Shown here piece after piece: positions 25,559-33,900 of a DNA stretch of 35,027 nt. Numbering within the stretch: position 1 is the stretch's first letter; every line of letters begins with the position of its first letter. The notes beneath the pieces are model-generated. The model was not told the origin of the DNA. It did no database searches and was given only the letters and a program-made list of their open reading frames with translations. The DNA is from Cryobacterium ruanii. GTDB taxonomy: Bacteria > Actinomycetota > Actinomycetes > Actinomycetales > Microbacteriaceae. Position numbers and translations under genes: made by a program. Location: assembly GCF_004404055.1 (NCBI RefSeq), contig NZ_SOHK01000024.1:1-35027 (forward strand). Direction: 5' to 3'.

Positions 25559-27935
25559 CCTGTCCACCAAACCGGCGTCACCCGTCGAAACCCTTGCGGT
25601 GGTGAGCCGGGCGCGTCCGTCTCGATCTCCGCGCCGTCGGCGTGGCGGACGAGACGCCGCCTTCTGGCCGCTCGCCCTCAGCCTGCTTTTGCTTCTGCTC
25701 ATCTGCTGTGCCGCACTCGGCCCGCTGCTGCGCGGCAGTGCCTGGTGGTGGGCCTCGGCGTCGGTCGGGGCGGCCGTGCTGCTGGGCTCTGCGGTGTTTC
25801 GCCGCCTCGGACTGCCGCGCCCGATTATTCCAGTGGCCAACGGGGCGGTGCTCGTTGGCACGATGACGCTGCTCTTCGGCGGCGGAACCGGCCTGTTCTG
25901 GATCATTCCGACACCGCAGACCATTGGTACGTTCACCGAACTGATCGATGCCGGTGGGGCGTCGATCGCCCAACAGAGCACACCGGCAGAGGCGACCGTT
26001 GGCATCCTCTTTTTGCTGGCCGGCGGTACCGGACTGATCGCAGCTCTCATGGACCTGCTCGCCGTGACCCTGCGCTGGCCCGCCCTTGGCGCGGCGGGTG
26101 CACTCGTGCCGCTGCTCGCGACGAGCTTCATCATCGACGACGGGGCCGATATGGCCGCGCTCGTTGTGGCCGCGATCGCCTTTCTACTGCTGTTGCGGGT
26201 GGACGTCCATGTGCGTCGCGCGCGGGAGCAAACGCTCCCTTCGACCGGACCGCGCGCCTATCGGGCGCCGCGGCGTCGGGGGCCCGGGCCCATCGGCGGC
26301 GCACTCATCGTGGGATCCCTGGCCATCGTGGGCGCCCTGATTCTGAGCACGGTCGCGCCGGCGTTCTGGGCCGGGGGACCGGTCTCGGCCCGGCCCGGCG
26401 GTCTGTTGTTCGGCAGCGGCGTGAGCCCCATGATCAATCTCGGGCAGGACCTGCGACGGCCTAAGGCCGGGCCGGCCTTTCACTACACCTCAACCGGAAC
26501 GGAACAGCCCTATTTCACCATGCTCACCCTCGACGAGGCGATCGGGTTGAACTGGACGGCGCGAATCGACGAAGCCAACACGCGCAATACCGTCGACGAT
26601 ATCCAGCGGCCCTTCGGGCTGGGTGCTACCGTCGAGGCCGCGGAAGCATCGACGTCGATCGTCATCGATGGCGTCAATAGCCACTGGCTGCCCGCACCGG
26701 CCCGCGCGACGAGCATCGAGGGGCTGGCCGGTGACTGGTATTGGGACAATCGCACCCGGGCCATCGCGAGTACGACGGCGAACACTCTCGGCCAGGACTA
26801 CACGGTGTCGTCGTTGGAGATCAAACCCACGGCCGAGCAACTGCGCCAGTCCAGCACCGACTACCCGGCGAGCGTTCTCGGCAGTCTGCAACTCCCAACC
26901 GACCCGCCGTCGATTATCAAAGACACGGCGCTGCAGGTAACGGCCCAAACCGCGTCGAGCTATGACGCTGCCGTCGCGATCCAGAGCTATCTGCGGGGCA
27001 GTGCTTTCATCTATGACACGGACGCGCCCGTCGAAGACGGCTACGACGGTGGAGGAGTGGACGTGATCGGAGTGTTCCTCCAGGAGAAGCGCGGTTATTG
27101 CGTGCACTTTGCCGCGACGATGGCCGCGATGGCACGCAGCCTCGGCATTCCCTCCCGGGTTTCGCTCGGTTACCTGCCCGGCGTCAAATCGCAGGACCTC
27201 GAGCAGGGCCGCGGGCAGTACAACGTGGATTCGCATGACCTGCACGCTTGGCCGGAACTCTACTTCGTGGGCATCGGCTGGGTAAAATTCGAGCCGACCC
27301 CCGGGCGGGGAACCGTGCCCAACTATGAGCAGACCGTGGTTGCCGATGCACCGACAGCTCTGCCGAGCGGTGCCGCCGCCGCTGGTGCCCCCGGTCTCGG
27401 CGCCGACAGGCTGGCCGACGATTCCGCTCTCGAACGCGGCGCGACAACGCAGGGTGCGGGGACCAGCAACCTACCCGGCATCCTCGGCTTCGGCGCTCTG
27501 GTACTGCTCGTGCTGGTTCTGCCGGGGGCCGTTAGACGGATGCTGCGTCGTTCGCGGGTGCGCCGCATCCGCGGCAGCGGCGCCGGCCTCGCCTGGATCG
27601 AACTGCAGCACACCAGCCTCGATCACGGCATCTCGGTGTCGGTGACCGAAACCCCACGAGCTTTCGCAAGCCGCCTGGAACGGCTGGGCATGCTCGACTC
27701 CGCATCGACGGACGCCCTCGAACGGGTGCTGCTGGCGTTGGAGCGCACGCGGTTCGACCGGTCTCCGGTCATGGGCGAAACCCTCGCTGCTGATCTGACC
27801 CTGGTGCTGCGCACGCTGCACGCCAGCGCGAGTGTCGGCATCCGTTTGCGCGCAACGTTTGCGCCCACCTCGCTGTTCGCGACCCTCGGTGCGCTGCTGC
27901 GCGGTGAGCGTCGGGCGCGCACGATCACCCCCTGA
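25551..27935 (+). CDS. TgpA-type membrane transglutaminase-like protein
   Basis: A 794-residue protein. An N-terminal block of about six helices (residues 35-280; DUF3488/TgpA_N) is followed by an extracytoplasmic region with the transglutaminase core, one more helix (LGFGALVLLVLVLPGAV, about 645) and a C-terminal DUF4129-like tail. The core has nucleophile Cys517 (KRGYCVHFAATMAAMARSLGIPSRV) and His565 (HDLHAWPE); the third position reads FEPTPG, Glu instead of the usual Asp. ATG at 25551 is preferred over GTG 25542 because GAGGT lies about 8 bases upstream. TgpA proteins are envelope proteins of unclear substrate, essential in some bacteria. Confidence 0.92.
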   Translation: MTSLSTKPASPVETLAVVSRARPSRSPRRRRGGRDAAFWPLALSLLLLLLICCAALGPLLRGSAWWWASASVGAAVLLGSAVFRRLGLPRPIIPVANGAVLVGTMTLLFGGGTGLFWIIPTPQTIGTFTELIDAGGASIAQQSTPAEATVGILFLLAGGTGLIAALMDLLAVTLRWPALGAAGALVPLLATSFIIDDGADMAALVVAAIAFLLLLRVDVHVRRAREQTLPSTGPRAYRAPRRRGPGPIGGALIVGSLAIVGALILSTVAPAFWAGGPVSARPGGLLFGSGVSPMINLGQDLRRPKAGPAFHYTSTGTEQPYFTMLTLDEAIGLNWTARIDEANTRNTVDDIQRPFGLGATVEAAEASTSIVIDGVNSHWLPAPARATSIEGLAGDWYWDNRTRAIASTTANTLGQDYTVSSLEIKPTAEQLRQSSTDYPASVLGSLQLPTDPPSIIKDTALQVTAQTASSYDAAVAIQSYLRGSAFIYDTDAPVEDGYDGGGVDVIGVFLQEKRGYCVHFAATMAAMARSLGIPSRVSLGYLPGVKSQDLEQGRGQYNVDSHDLHAWPELYFVGIGWVKFEPTPGRGTVPNYEQTVVADAPTALPSGAAAAGAPGLGADRLADDSALERGATTQGAGTSNLPGILGFGALVLLVLVLPGAVRRMLRRSRVRRIRGSGAGLAWIELQHTSLDHGISVSVTETPRAFASRLERLGMLDSASTDALERVLLALERTRFDRSPVMGETLAADLTLVLRTLHASASVGIRLRATFAPTSLFATLGALLRGERRARTITP

Positions 27936-27958
27936 ACAGAGCACTCACGCAGAAAGCG

Positions 27959-27964
27959 TACACT
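27959..27964 (+). promoter_or_regulatory. -10 box (TACACT) for the leaderless DUF177-rpmF operon
   Basis: TACACT ends 8 bases before GTG 27973. There is no ribosome site in the gap. It places the promoter of the DUF177/rpmF/rnc run in the 37-base space after the transglutaminase gene. Confidence 0.5.
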
Positions 27965-27972
27965 TTACGACC

Positions 27973-28545
27973 GTGACTAAGTTCAAGAAGACGCCGTACA
28001 CGGTCGACGTGCGTGACCTCATAAACCGCCCGGGCACCATGCACGAACGCCACCTCGATATCGAGGTTCCTGACGACCTCGGTGCCGGCCTGGTAGCAGT
28101 GAAAGCCGGGTCGATCCTGTCGACGGAGCTGCGCCTCGAGGCGATGCACGAGGGAATTCTGGTGAGCATCGAGGTGTACGCGCGGGCGCTCGGTGAGTGC
28201 GGCCGGTGCCTCAAAGACATCGACCTGCCGGTTCGAGTTCAGTTTGCCGAGCTTTTCGGTTATCCTCAGGAGGAAGCCTTCGAGTTCGAGATTCTAGACG
28301 ACCATGTCGATTTAGAATCTTTGATCCGGGACGCGGTAGTGTTAGCACTTCCGTTCCAGCCGGTATGTCGGCGGGATTGCCCTGGTCTTGACAGTGAGAC
28401 CGGGCAGCCGCTTGCCGAACTACCTGAACTTGTCGCCGAAGATGCGCCCGATCCCCGGTGGTCAGCGCTCGCGGGGTTCACGGCTTCCATAGACCAAGAC
28501 ACGGGTGTCCACACCCATGTTTCAGACAGCAGAGAAGAGAAGTAG
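27973..28545 (+). CDS. DUF177 (YceD) family protein, 23S rRNA accumulation factor
   Basis: A 190-residue protein starting with GTG at 27973 ([21 protein letters not shown]). The family core [23 protein letters not shown] is present, as is a second Cys pair in [11 protein letters not shown], so the two CxxC/CxxxC pairs could bind zinc. YceD relatives are needed for 23S rRNA accumulation and are almost always encoded directly before rpmF, as here with 2 bases between. The frame extends back to 27832 inside the transglutaminase gene, but that part lacks homology, and the TACACT box supports a leaderless GTG start. Confidence 0.9.
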   Translation: MTKFKKTPYTVDVRDLINRPGTMHERHLDIEVPDDLGAGLVAVKAGSILSTELRLEAMHEGILVSIEVYARALGECGRCLKDIDLPVRVQFAELFGYPQEEAFEFEILDDHVDLESLIRDAVVLALPFQPVCRRDCPGLDSETGQPLAELPELVAEDAPDPRWSALAGFTASIDQDTGVHTHVSDSREEK

Positions 28546-28547
28546 TC

Positions 28548-28751
28548 ATGGCAGTACCGAAGCGCAAGATGTCGCGTTCCAACACCCACTCGCGTCGCGC
28601 GCAGTGGAAGGCCACGCCTCCCACGCTCGTGAAGACCATGGAGGGCGGCAAGGTCGTCTACAGCCTGCCGCACCGCGCCAAGGTCGTCACCGACTCCACT
28701 GGCACCCCGTTGTTCATGGAATACAAGGGTCGTAAAGTCGCCGACATTTAG
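28548..28751 (+). CDS. rpmF: 50S ribosomal protein L32
   Basis: A 67-residue basic ribosomal protein beginning [20 protein letters not shown], diagnostic for bacterial L32. It has no cysteine, so it is the zinc-independent (C-minus) form. ATG at 28548 follows the DUF177 stop by 2 bases, with an AG-rich ribosome site (AGAGAAGAGAAG). The longer in-frame start at 28458 lies inside the DUF177 gene and is not used. Confidence 0.97.
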   Translation: MAVPKRKMSRSNTHSRRAQWKATPPTLVKTMEGGKVVYSLPHRAKVVTDSTGTPLFMEYKGRKVADI

Positions 28752-28826
28752 GTCACTCACGCGCGTGTCAGAAGCGCCATCAGACCGAAACCCGGTCGAT
28801 GAAGGTGTCCAGACGAAGATGTATTG

Positions 28827-29519
28827 ATGAAAAGCGTGAACACCGAGCGGTCGCCTCTGTTGGCGACCCTCGGCGTGCAGATCGAACCGGTGATTTTGGA
28901 GCTCGCTCTAACCCACCGGTCTTTCGCGTATGAAAACGGCGGACTTCCCACCAACGAGCGTCTAGAGTTCCTCGGCGACTCCATTCTGGGTCAGGCCGTC
29001 ACGGTCATGCTCTACCGCACTTACCCCGACCTCGACGAGGGACACCTGGCCAAGCGCCGGGCCAGCCTGGTATCGACGGCGGCACTCGCCCAGATCGCCC
29101 GCGGTCTGGGTTTAGGCGAGTACATCCGCCTCGGTCGAGGTGAGATCCTCACCGGCGGGCGCGACAAGGCGTCTATCCTGGCGGATACCGTCGAGGCACT
29201 CATCGGCGCAACCTTCCTCGACGCCGGTGGCGAGGTTGCCACCGCGTTCGTGCTGCGCCTGATCGCGCCGCTTCTGGCTGAACCGGGCCACTTCGGTGTG
29301 TCAATGGATCCGAAGACGGCCCTGCAGGAGCTCGCCGCTAGTGCCGGGGTCGGCGTTCCCGTCTACGCGCTCGAATCCAGCGGGCCCGATCATTCCAAGG
29401 TATTCGTCGCGACCGTTACCATCGGCTCGGCAGTCACCGCCGAGGGCGTTGGCCCGAGCAAGAAGTTCGCCGAGATGGCCGCGGCCCGCGAGGCCATCGA
29501 CCGGCTCAACGCGCTGTAG
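28827..29519 (+). CDS. rnc: Ribonuclease III
   Basis: A 230-residue double-strand-specific endoribonuclease for rRNA precursors and structured mRNAs. The catalytic signature ERLEFLGDSILG (near 43-54) and the second acidic block ILADTVEALIGATFLD are intact. A C-terminal dsRNA-binding domain runs from DPKTALQELAAS to GVGPSKKFAEMAAAREAID. ATG at 28827 is taken; a TTG one codon earlier is possible and neither has a clear ribosome site. It lies 75 bases after rpmF and 5 bases before mutM. Confidence 0.96.
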   Translation: MKSVNTERSPLLATLGVQIEPVILELALTHRSFAYENGGLPTNERLEFLGDSILGQAVTVMLYRTYPDLDEGHLAKRRASLVSTAALAQIARGLGLGEYIRLGRGEILTGGRDKASILADTVEALIGATFLDAGGEVATAFVLRLIAPLLAEPGHFGVSMDPKTALQELAASAGVGVPVYALESSGPDHSKVFVATVTIGSAVTAEGVGPSKKFAEMAAAREAIDRLNAL

Positions 29520-29524
29520 CTTCG

Positions 29525-30436
29525 ATGCCGGAACTGCCCGAAGTCGAGGTCGTGCGCGCTGGTCTGCAACCGGCTGTCACCGATGCTGTGGTCACCGGCG
29601 TCGAAATCTTCGACGAACGCTCCCTGCGCCGCCACTCTCCGGCGGCCGGTTCCTTCGCCGAGCAGCTCGGGGGGCGCCGAATCCTCGCCGCCGTGCGCCG
29701 CGGCAAATTTCTGTGGCTGCCGCTCGACAACGACCGTGCTCTGGTCATCCACCTCGGTATGAGCGGACAAGTTCTGCTGCGCAAGCCGGGCGCCGCGGTG
29801 GATCGCATGTTGCGCATCCGCTTGACGCTCGAGCACCCGACCCACAGCGAATTGTGGGTCAATTTTGTCGATCAGCGCATCTTCGGCAGCATGGCCGTCG
29901 ACGAGATGGGGCCGACCAGTGACGGGCTCCCGGCGGGTTATTCGGGTGAGCTGCAAGCGGATGCCGCCTGGCAGCACCGCATTCCGTCGCAGGTGGCGCA
30001 CATCGCCCGCGACCCAATTGATGCGTCGTTTTCTTCGAGTGCTTTTTTGGCAGCCCTCGCCCGCAAGAACACCGGCATCAAGCGGGCGCTGCTCGACCAG
30101 AACCTGATCAGCGGCATCGGCAATATCTACGCGGACGAAGCGCTGTTCGCCGCGCGCATCCACTATGAGCAGCCGGCCGCATCGCTGTCTTCGGCGAGAG
30201 CTCAGCTGCTGCTGGCGGCGGTGCGCACCATTCTGCACCGGGCCCTCGCCGAGGGTGGCACCAGCTTCGACGCCCAGTACGTGAACGTGAACGGGCAGTC
30301 CGGCTATTTCGCGCACAGCCTGGAGGCCTACGGACGGCAGGGTATTCCGTGTTCCCGGTGCGGCACCCTGATCGTGCGCGAACAGTTCATGAACCGTGGT
30401 TCGCACTTCTGCCCCCGTTGCCAGCGCCTGCGCTAG
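29525..30436 (+). CDS. mutM: Formamidopyrimidine-DNA glycosylase
   Basis: A 303-residue base-excision repair enzyme removing 8-oxoguanine and formamidopyrimidines. The N-terminus MPELPEVEVV supplies catalytic Pro2 and Glu3, fixing the start at ATG 29525. The LDQNLISGIGNIYADEALF helix-two-turn-helix and the C-terminal zinc finger, CSRCG through CPRCQ, are present. It follows rnc by 5 bases and is surely co-transcribed. It is the last intact gene before the remnant region ahead of smc. Confidence 0.96.
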   Translation: MPELPEVEVVRAGLQPAVTDAVVTGVEIFDERSLRRHSPAAGSFAEQLGGRRILAAVRRGKFLWLPLDNDRALVIHLGMSGQVLLRKPGAAVDRMLRIRLTLEHPTHSELWVNFVDQRIFGSMAVDEMGPTSDGLPAGYSGELQADAAWQHRIPSQVAHIARDPIDASFSSSAFLAALARKNTGIKRALLDQNLISGIGNIYADEALFAARIHYEQPAASLSSARAQLLLAAVRTILHRALAEGGTSFDAQYVNVNGQSGYFAHSLEAYGRQGIPCSRCGTLIVREQFMNRGSHFCPRCQRLR

Positions 30437-30459
30437 CCGATGGGAGATCGGGCGCTGAG

Positions 30460-30691
30460 CAGGTGTCAGCGTGCGCGGTGCGCGGGAGGCTGGCGGGCGG
30501 GGGGAGGCGGCTGCCGCGTTCCACCTGTTCGAGCGGGTGGTTGCGGGCGAGCAGAAACCGCACTTCGGGATTGTCGCGCGGGACCGAACCGAAACCGGTC
30601 GGAGCGGGCACGCGGTCGCCGAGGGCATCCGCGGAGACCGTGTAAACGATCAATTCGGAGTGACGAGTTCGTCGATCGAGAAGTCGCTCAT
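30460..30691 (-). pseudogene. Remnant of a GNAT-family N-acetyltransferase
   Basis: On the minus strand, ATG at 30691 opens MSDFSIDELVTPN and hits a stop at 30652. In the next frame the text continues YTVSADALGDRVPAPTGFGSV, then RDNPEVRFLLARNHPLEQVERGSRL. That resembles the C-terminal end of actinobacterial GNAT proteins as I recall them (PTGFGS, a RFL(x)GY-like helix, LEQVERxSRL). The acetyl-CoA-binding core (R-x-x-G-x-G/A) is absent, so some 130-200 residues appear to have been lost by internal deletion, plus one frameshift. This is recognition from memory of family style. A BLAST search of the conceptual peptide would confirm or remove it. Confidence 0.45.
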
Positions 30692-30917
30692 GCTGCGTTA
30701 GAGTGCCTCGCGCGGCGGCAGCGCGTGCATACCCGCGAAAAATTTCGCGGGCAGCCCCGAAATTGCCCGGCAAGCGGCTCGAATCGCGACAATGTCCGCA
30801 GTTCCACTCGCCACACTCCGCGACAAGCGGATGTCCCGGCCAGTGTCGGTGGGGCACGGTACCGTTGAACCAGCCCCGAGACCGGTACTCGCTGCCGACC
30901 GACAGAAAGGGTCTCCG
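30692..30917. other. Intergenic region upstream of smc with a 20-base palindrome
   Basis: No gene is supported here. At 30730-30749 lies a perfect palindrome, CCCGCGAAA-AA-TTTCGCGGG, long enough for a regulator site or a cruciform, without the T-tract of a terminator. A TACCGT at 30860-30865 could be a -10 box for smc. The in-frame upstream extension of smc (from 30792) has no family similarity. Confidence 0.5.
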
Positions 30918-33900
30918 TTGTATTTGAAGAGCCTCACCCTCAAGGGGTTCAAATCGTTTGCGCAGCCGACGACTTTCGCGTTCGAGCCCGGAGTCACCTG
31001 TGTCGTCGGTCCGAACGGTTCGGGCAAGTCCAACGTCGTCGACGCCCTCGCCTGGGTGATGGGTGAGCAGGGTGTGAAAACCCTGCGCGGCGGCAAAATG
31101 GAAGACGTCATTTTCGCTGGCACCTCGACCCGCGGTCCGCTCGGCCGGGCCGAGGTCATTCTCACGATCGACAACGCCGACGGTGCCCTGCCGATCGAAT
31201 ACTCCGAAGTCACCATCTCGCGCACGCTGTTTCGCAACGGTGCGAGTGAATACGCCATCAACGGGCGCACCTGCCGGCTGCTCGACGTGCAAGAGCTGCT
31301 TAGCGACTCCGGTCTCGGCCGCGAGATGCACGTCATCGTCGGGCAGGGACAACTTGACGCGGTACTGCGCGCGAGCCCCGAAGAACGCCGCGGCTTCATC
31401 GAAGAGGCCGCCGGCATTCTCAAGCACCGGCGCCGCAAAGAGAAAACCCTGCGCAAGCTCGATGCGATGCAGGCAAACCTCACCAGGCTGAGTGACCTCG
31501 CGGGGGAGATTCGCCGCCAGCTCAAGCCACTCGGGCACCAGGCTGAAATCGCCCGGGAGGCGCAGACCATTGCTGCGGTCGTGCGCGATGCCCGCGCCCG
31601 CCTGCTCGCCGACGACGTGGTGACGGTGCGCACGGCGCTCGATACCCACAATCGCACCGAGAGTGAACGCCACACCGAGCGGGTCGTTCTGCAGGAACAG
31701 CTTGCACAGAAACAGGGGCGGGTGGAAAGGCTTGAGCTTGCCCAGGTTGGCGATGCCGTCGACCTGGCCCGTCGCACCAGTCACGCGCTCGAATCGGTAC
31801 AACAGCGCCTGCGCAGCCTGTTCACCCTCGCCAACCAGCGGCTGGCCCTGCTCGGGTCCCAAGCCGAGTCGTCCACCGTTGTGCCGAGCGTCACCCCGAC
31901 CATGCTGACCGACACGGCGGCCGAGGTCGAGCAGTTGCGCGCGGGTATCGGGGCTGCCCAAAGCGCCTGGGATAACGCCAGGGCTCAGAGCGCTGCCGCC
32001 CGGTCGCGACTCGACGCTGTCGACGAAGACATCGCGGCGCAGGCAGTTCTCGTCTCCAGACATGACCTGGAGATCTCCCACCTGACTGGGCAATCCGAGA
32101 CGGCAGCTTCGCGACTTGCCGCCGTGCGCGGTGAACGCCTGCGGCAGCAGAATGCTCTGGACGCGGCGACGGACCGCAGCCAGAACGCGCAGTTGCAGCT
32201 TGACGAGCTGCAAGCCTCAGCGCCTGCCGGCGAACCCGAGTCCGGTGAACTTTCCGAAGCGTTCGAACTGGCGCAGGCCGCGGTGCAGCGCGTCGAGGTC
32301 GAAGTGGAACGCCTGCGTGATGAGCTGCACCAGCATGAGCGAGAACGCGACGCCCAGGCGGCACGGCACGGTGCGTTCTCCCTCGCCCTCGACCAGAAAG
32401 ACGGCTCGTCCGCGCTGCTCGGCGCGCAGCTGGCCGGCATTCGCGGTCTGGTCGCCGACCACGTGCGGGTGCGGCCGGGTTTCGAAGCGGCGATCGCCGC
32501 GGCGCTCGGCTCCCTCGCCGATGCCGTGCTGGCCGACAATCGCGACTTTGCCGTCGCCGCGATCGTGCAGGCCTCGCGCGATGACTTCGGGCGGGTCGAA
32601 TTGATCGTGGCAGCTGCCGGTGCGAACACCGATCGAACGGACAATCCACCGAACGAGCCACGAGTCGATCTGAACGACGGTGCAACGCTCAATCTCGGTG
32701 CACGGCCCGGCCTTCGCTGGGCGAGCTGCGTCATCGATGCCCCCGACGGGGTGCTGGGCCTTCTGGCGCAGACCGTCATCGTCGATGATCTCGCGCTCGC
32801 CCGCGCTGCCCAGCTGCCCGACGGCCTCACCGTCATTACCCTCGCCGGCGAGGTACTGAGCCCGTGGGTCGTGCGCGGCGGTTCCGGCGCGCGGCAGAGC
32901 AAGCTCGAACTCGTCGCCGAGCGTGATATCGCGGCAGTGAAGCTCGCGGCGGTCACCTCCCTGATCGAGCGCGCACGATGTGATTTTGCCGAACAGCGCA
33001 CACTGTTGCAGGCACACAAGGAGCAGGCAGTGAGCGCGCGAGCGGCACTGCGCGCCTTCGAGACGCGGCTCGCCACCCGCACCGAACGGCGAGGCCGACT
33101 CGTCGTGCAGGCCGATGCCGCTGCCGCCGACGTCGACCGCGTCATCGCCGCGCTCGAGCTCGCGAACGGAGCCGTGACCGAAGCCGAGGCCGTCGCGGCA
33201 CGAGCCGCCGCCACCCTCGTGACCGCCCGGTCGCAACCGCGGCCCATCCTCGACGCGACCCTGCGCGACGCGCTGTACAGAGAACTCGAGGCCGCTCGCG
33301 AAACCGAGGTCGAGACCAGGCTCATGATGGAAACCGCGCGTGAACGGGTGCGCGCTGGCGAGATCCAGGTGAGGAACCTCACCCAGCAGCTCGAGACCGA
33401 CCGAACAAAGGCTGCCGCCGCCGCGCGCCGGGCCGTCATCCGTCGCCGCCAGGTGGATGCCGCCTCCCGCGTTGCCGAAGCGCTCCCCGTCGTGCTCGCC
33501 GCCGCCGACCGTTCGGTCGCCGAGGCGCGGCTTCGCCTCACCAGCGCAGAAGCGGAGCGAGCGAGCCAGAACACCGAGCTGCAGCAGCTGCGGCGTGATG
33601 AGAACGCGATGCGTGAGCGCCTCGCCGCTCTCACCGAGAACGTGCACGGCCTCGAACTGGAGATCTACGAGAAGAAACTGCACCTCTCGGCCCTGCTGGA
33701 ACGGGCTGGCAGCGAACTCGGCCTGACCGAAGATGTGCTCGTCGGCGAATACGGGCCCGACCAACTCATCCCGGCCGATGTCGCGAGCATGGGCGACACC
33801 ACACGCGACACGACACGTGAGACGACACGCGACGCGACACGCGAGACGACACGCGACGCGACACGCGAGAGAGCCACGACGGGTGACGACATCACGGGCA

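Noticed and set aside
27832..27972. Upstream extension of the DUF177 protein
   Set aside because: It lies within the transglutaminase gene, has no family similarity, and the -10 box with GTG start at 27973 is a better fit.
30387..32213. 608-codon minus-strand open frame across the smc 5' half
   Set aside because: Mostly shadow of smc. Only the short piece at 30460-30691 outside smc resembles a protein family, and that is treated as a GNAT remnant.
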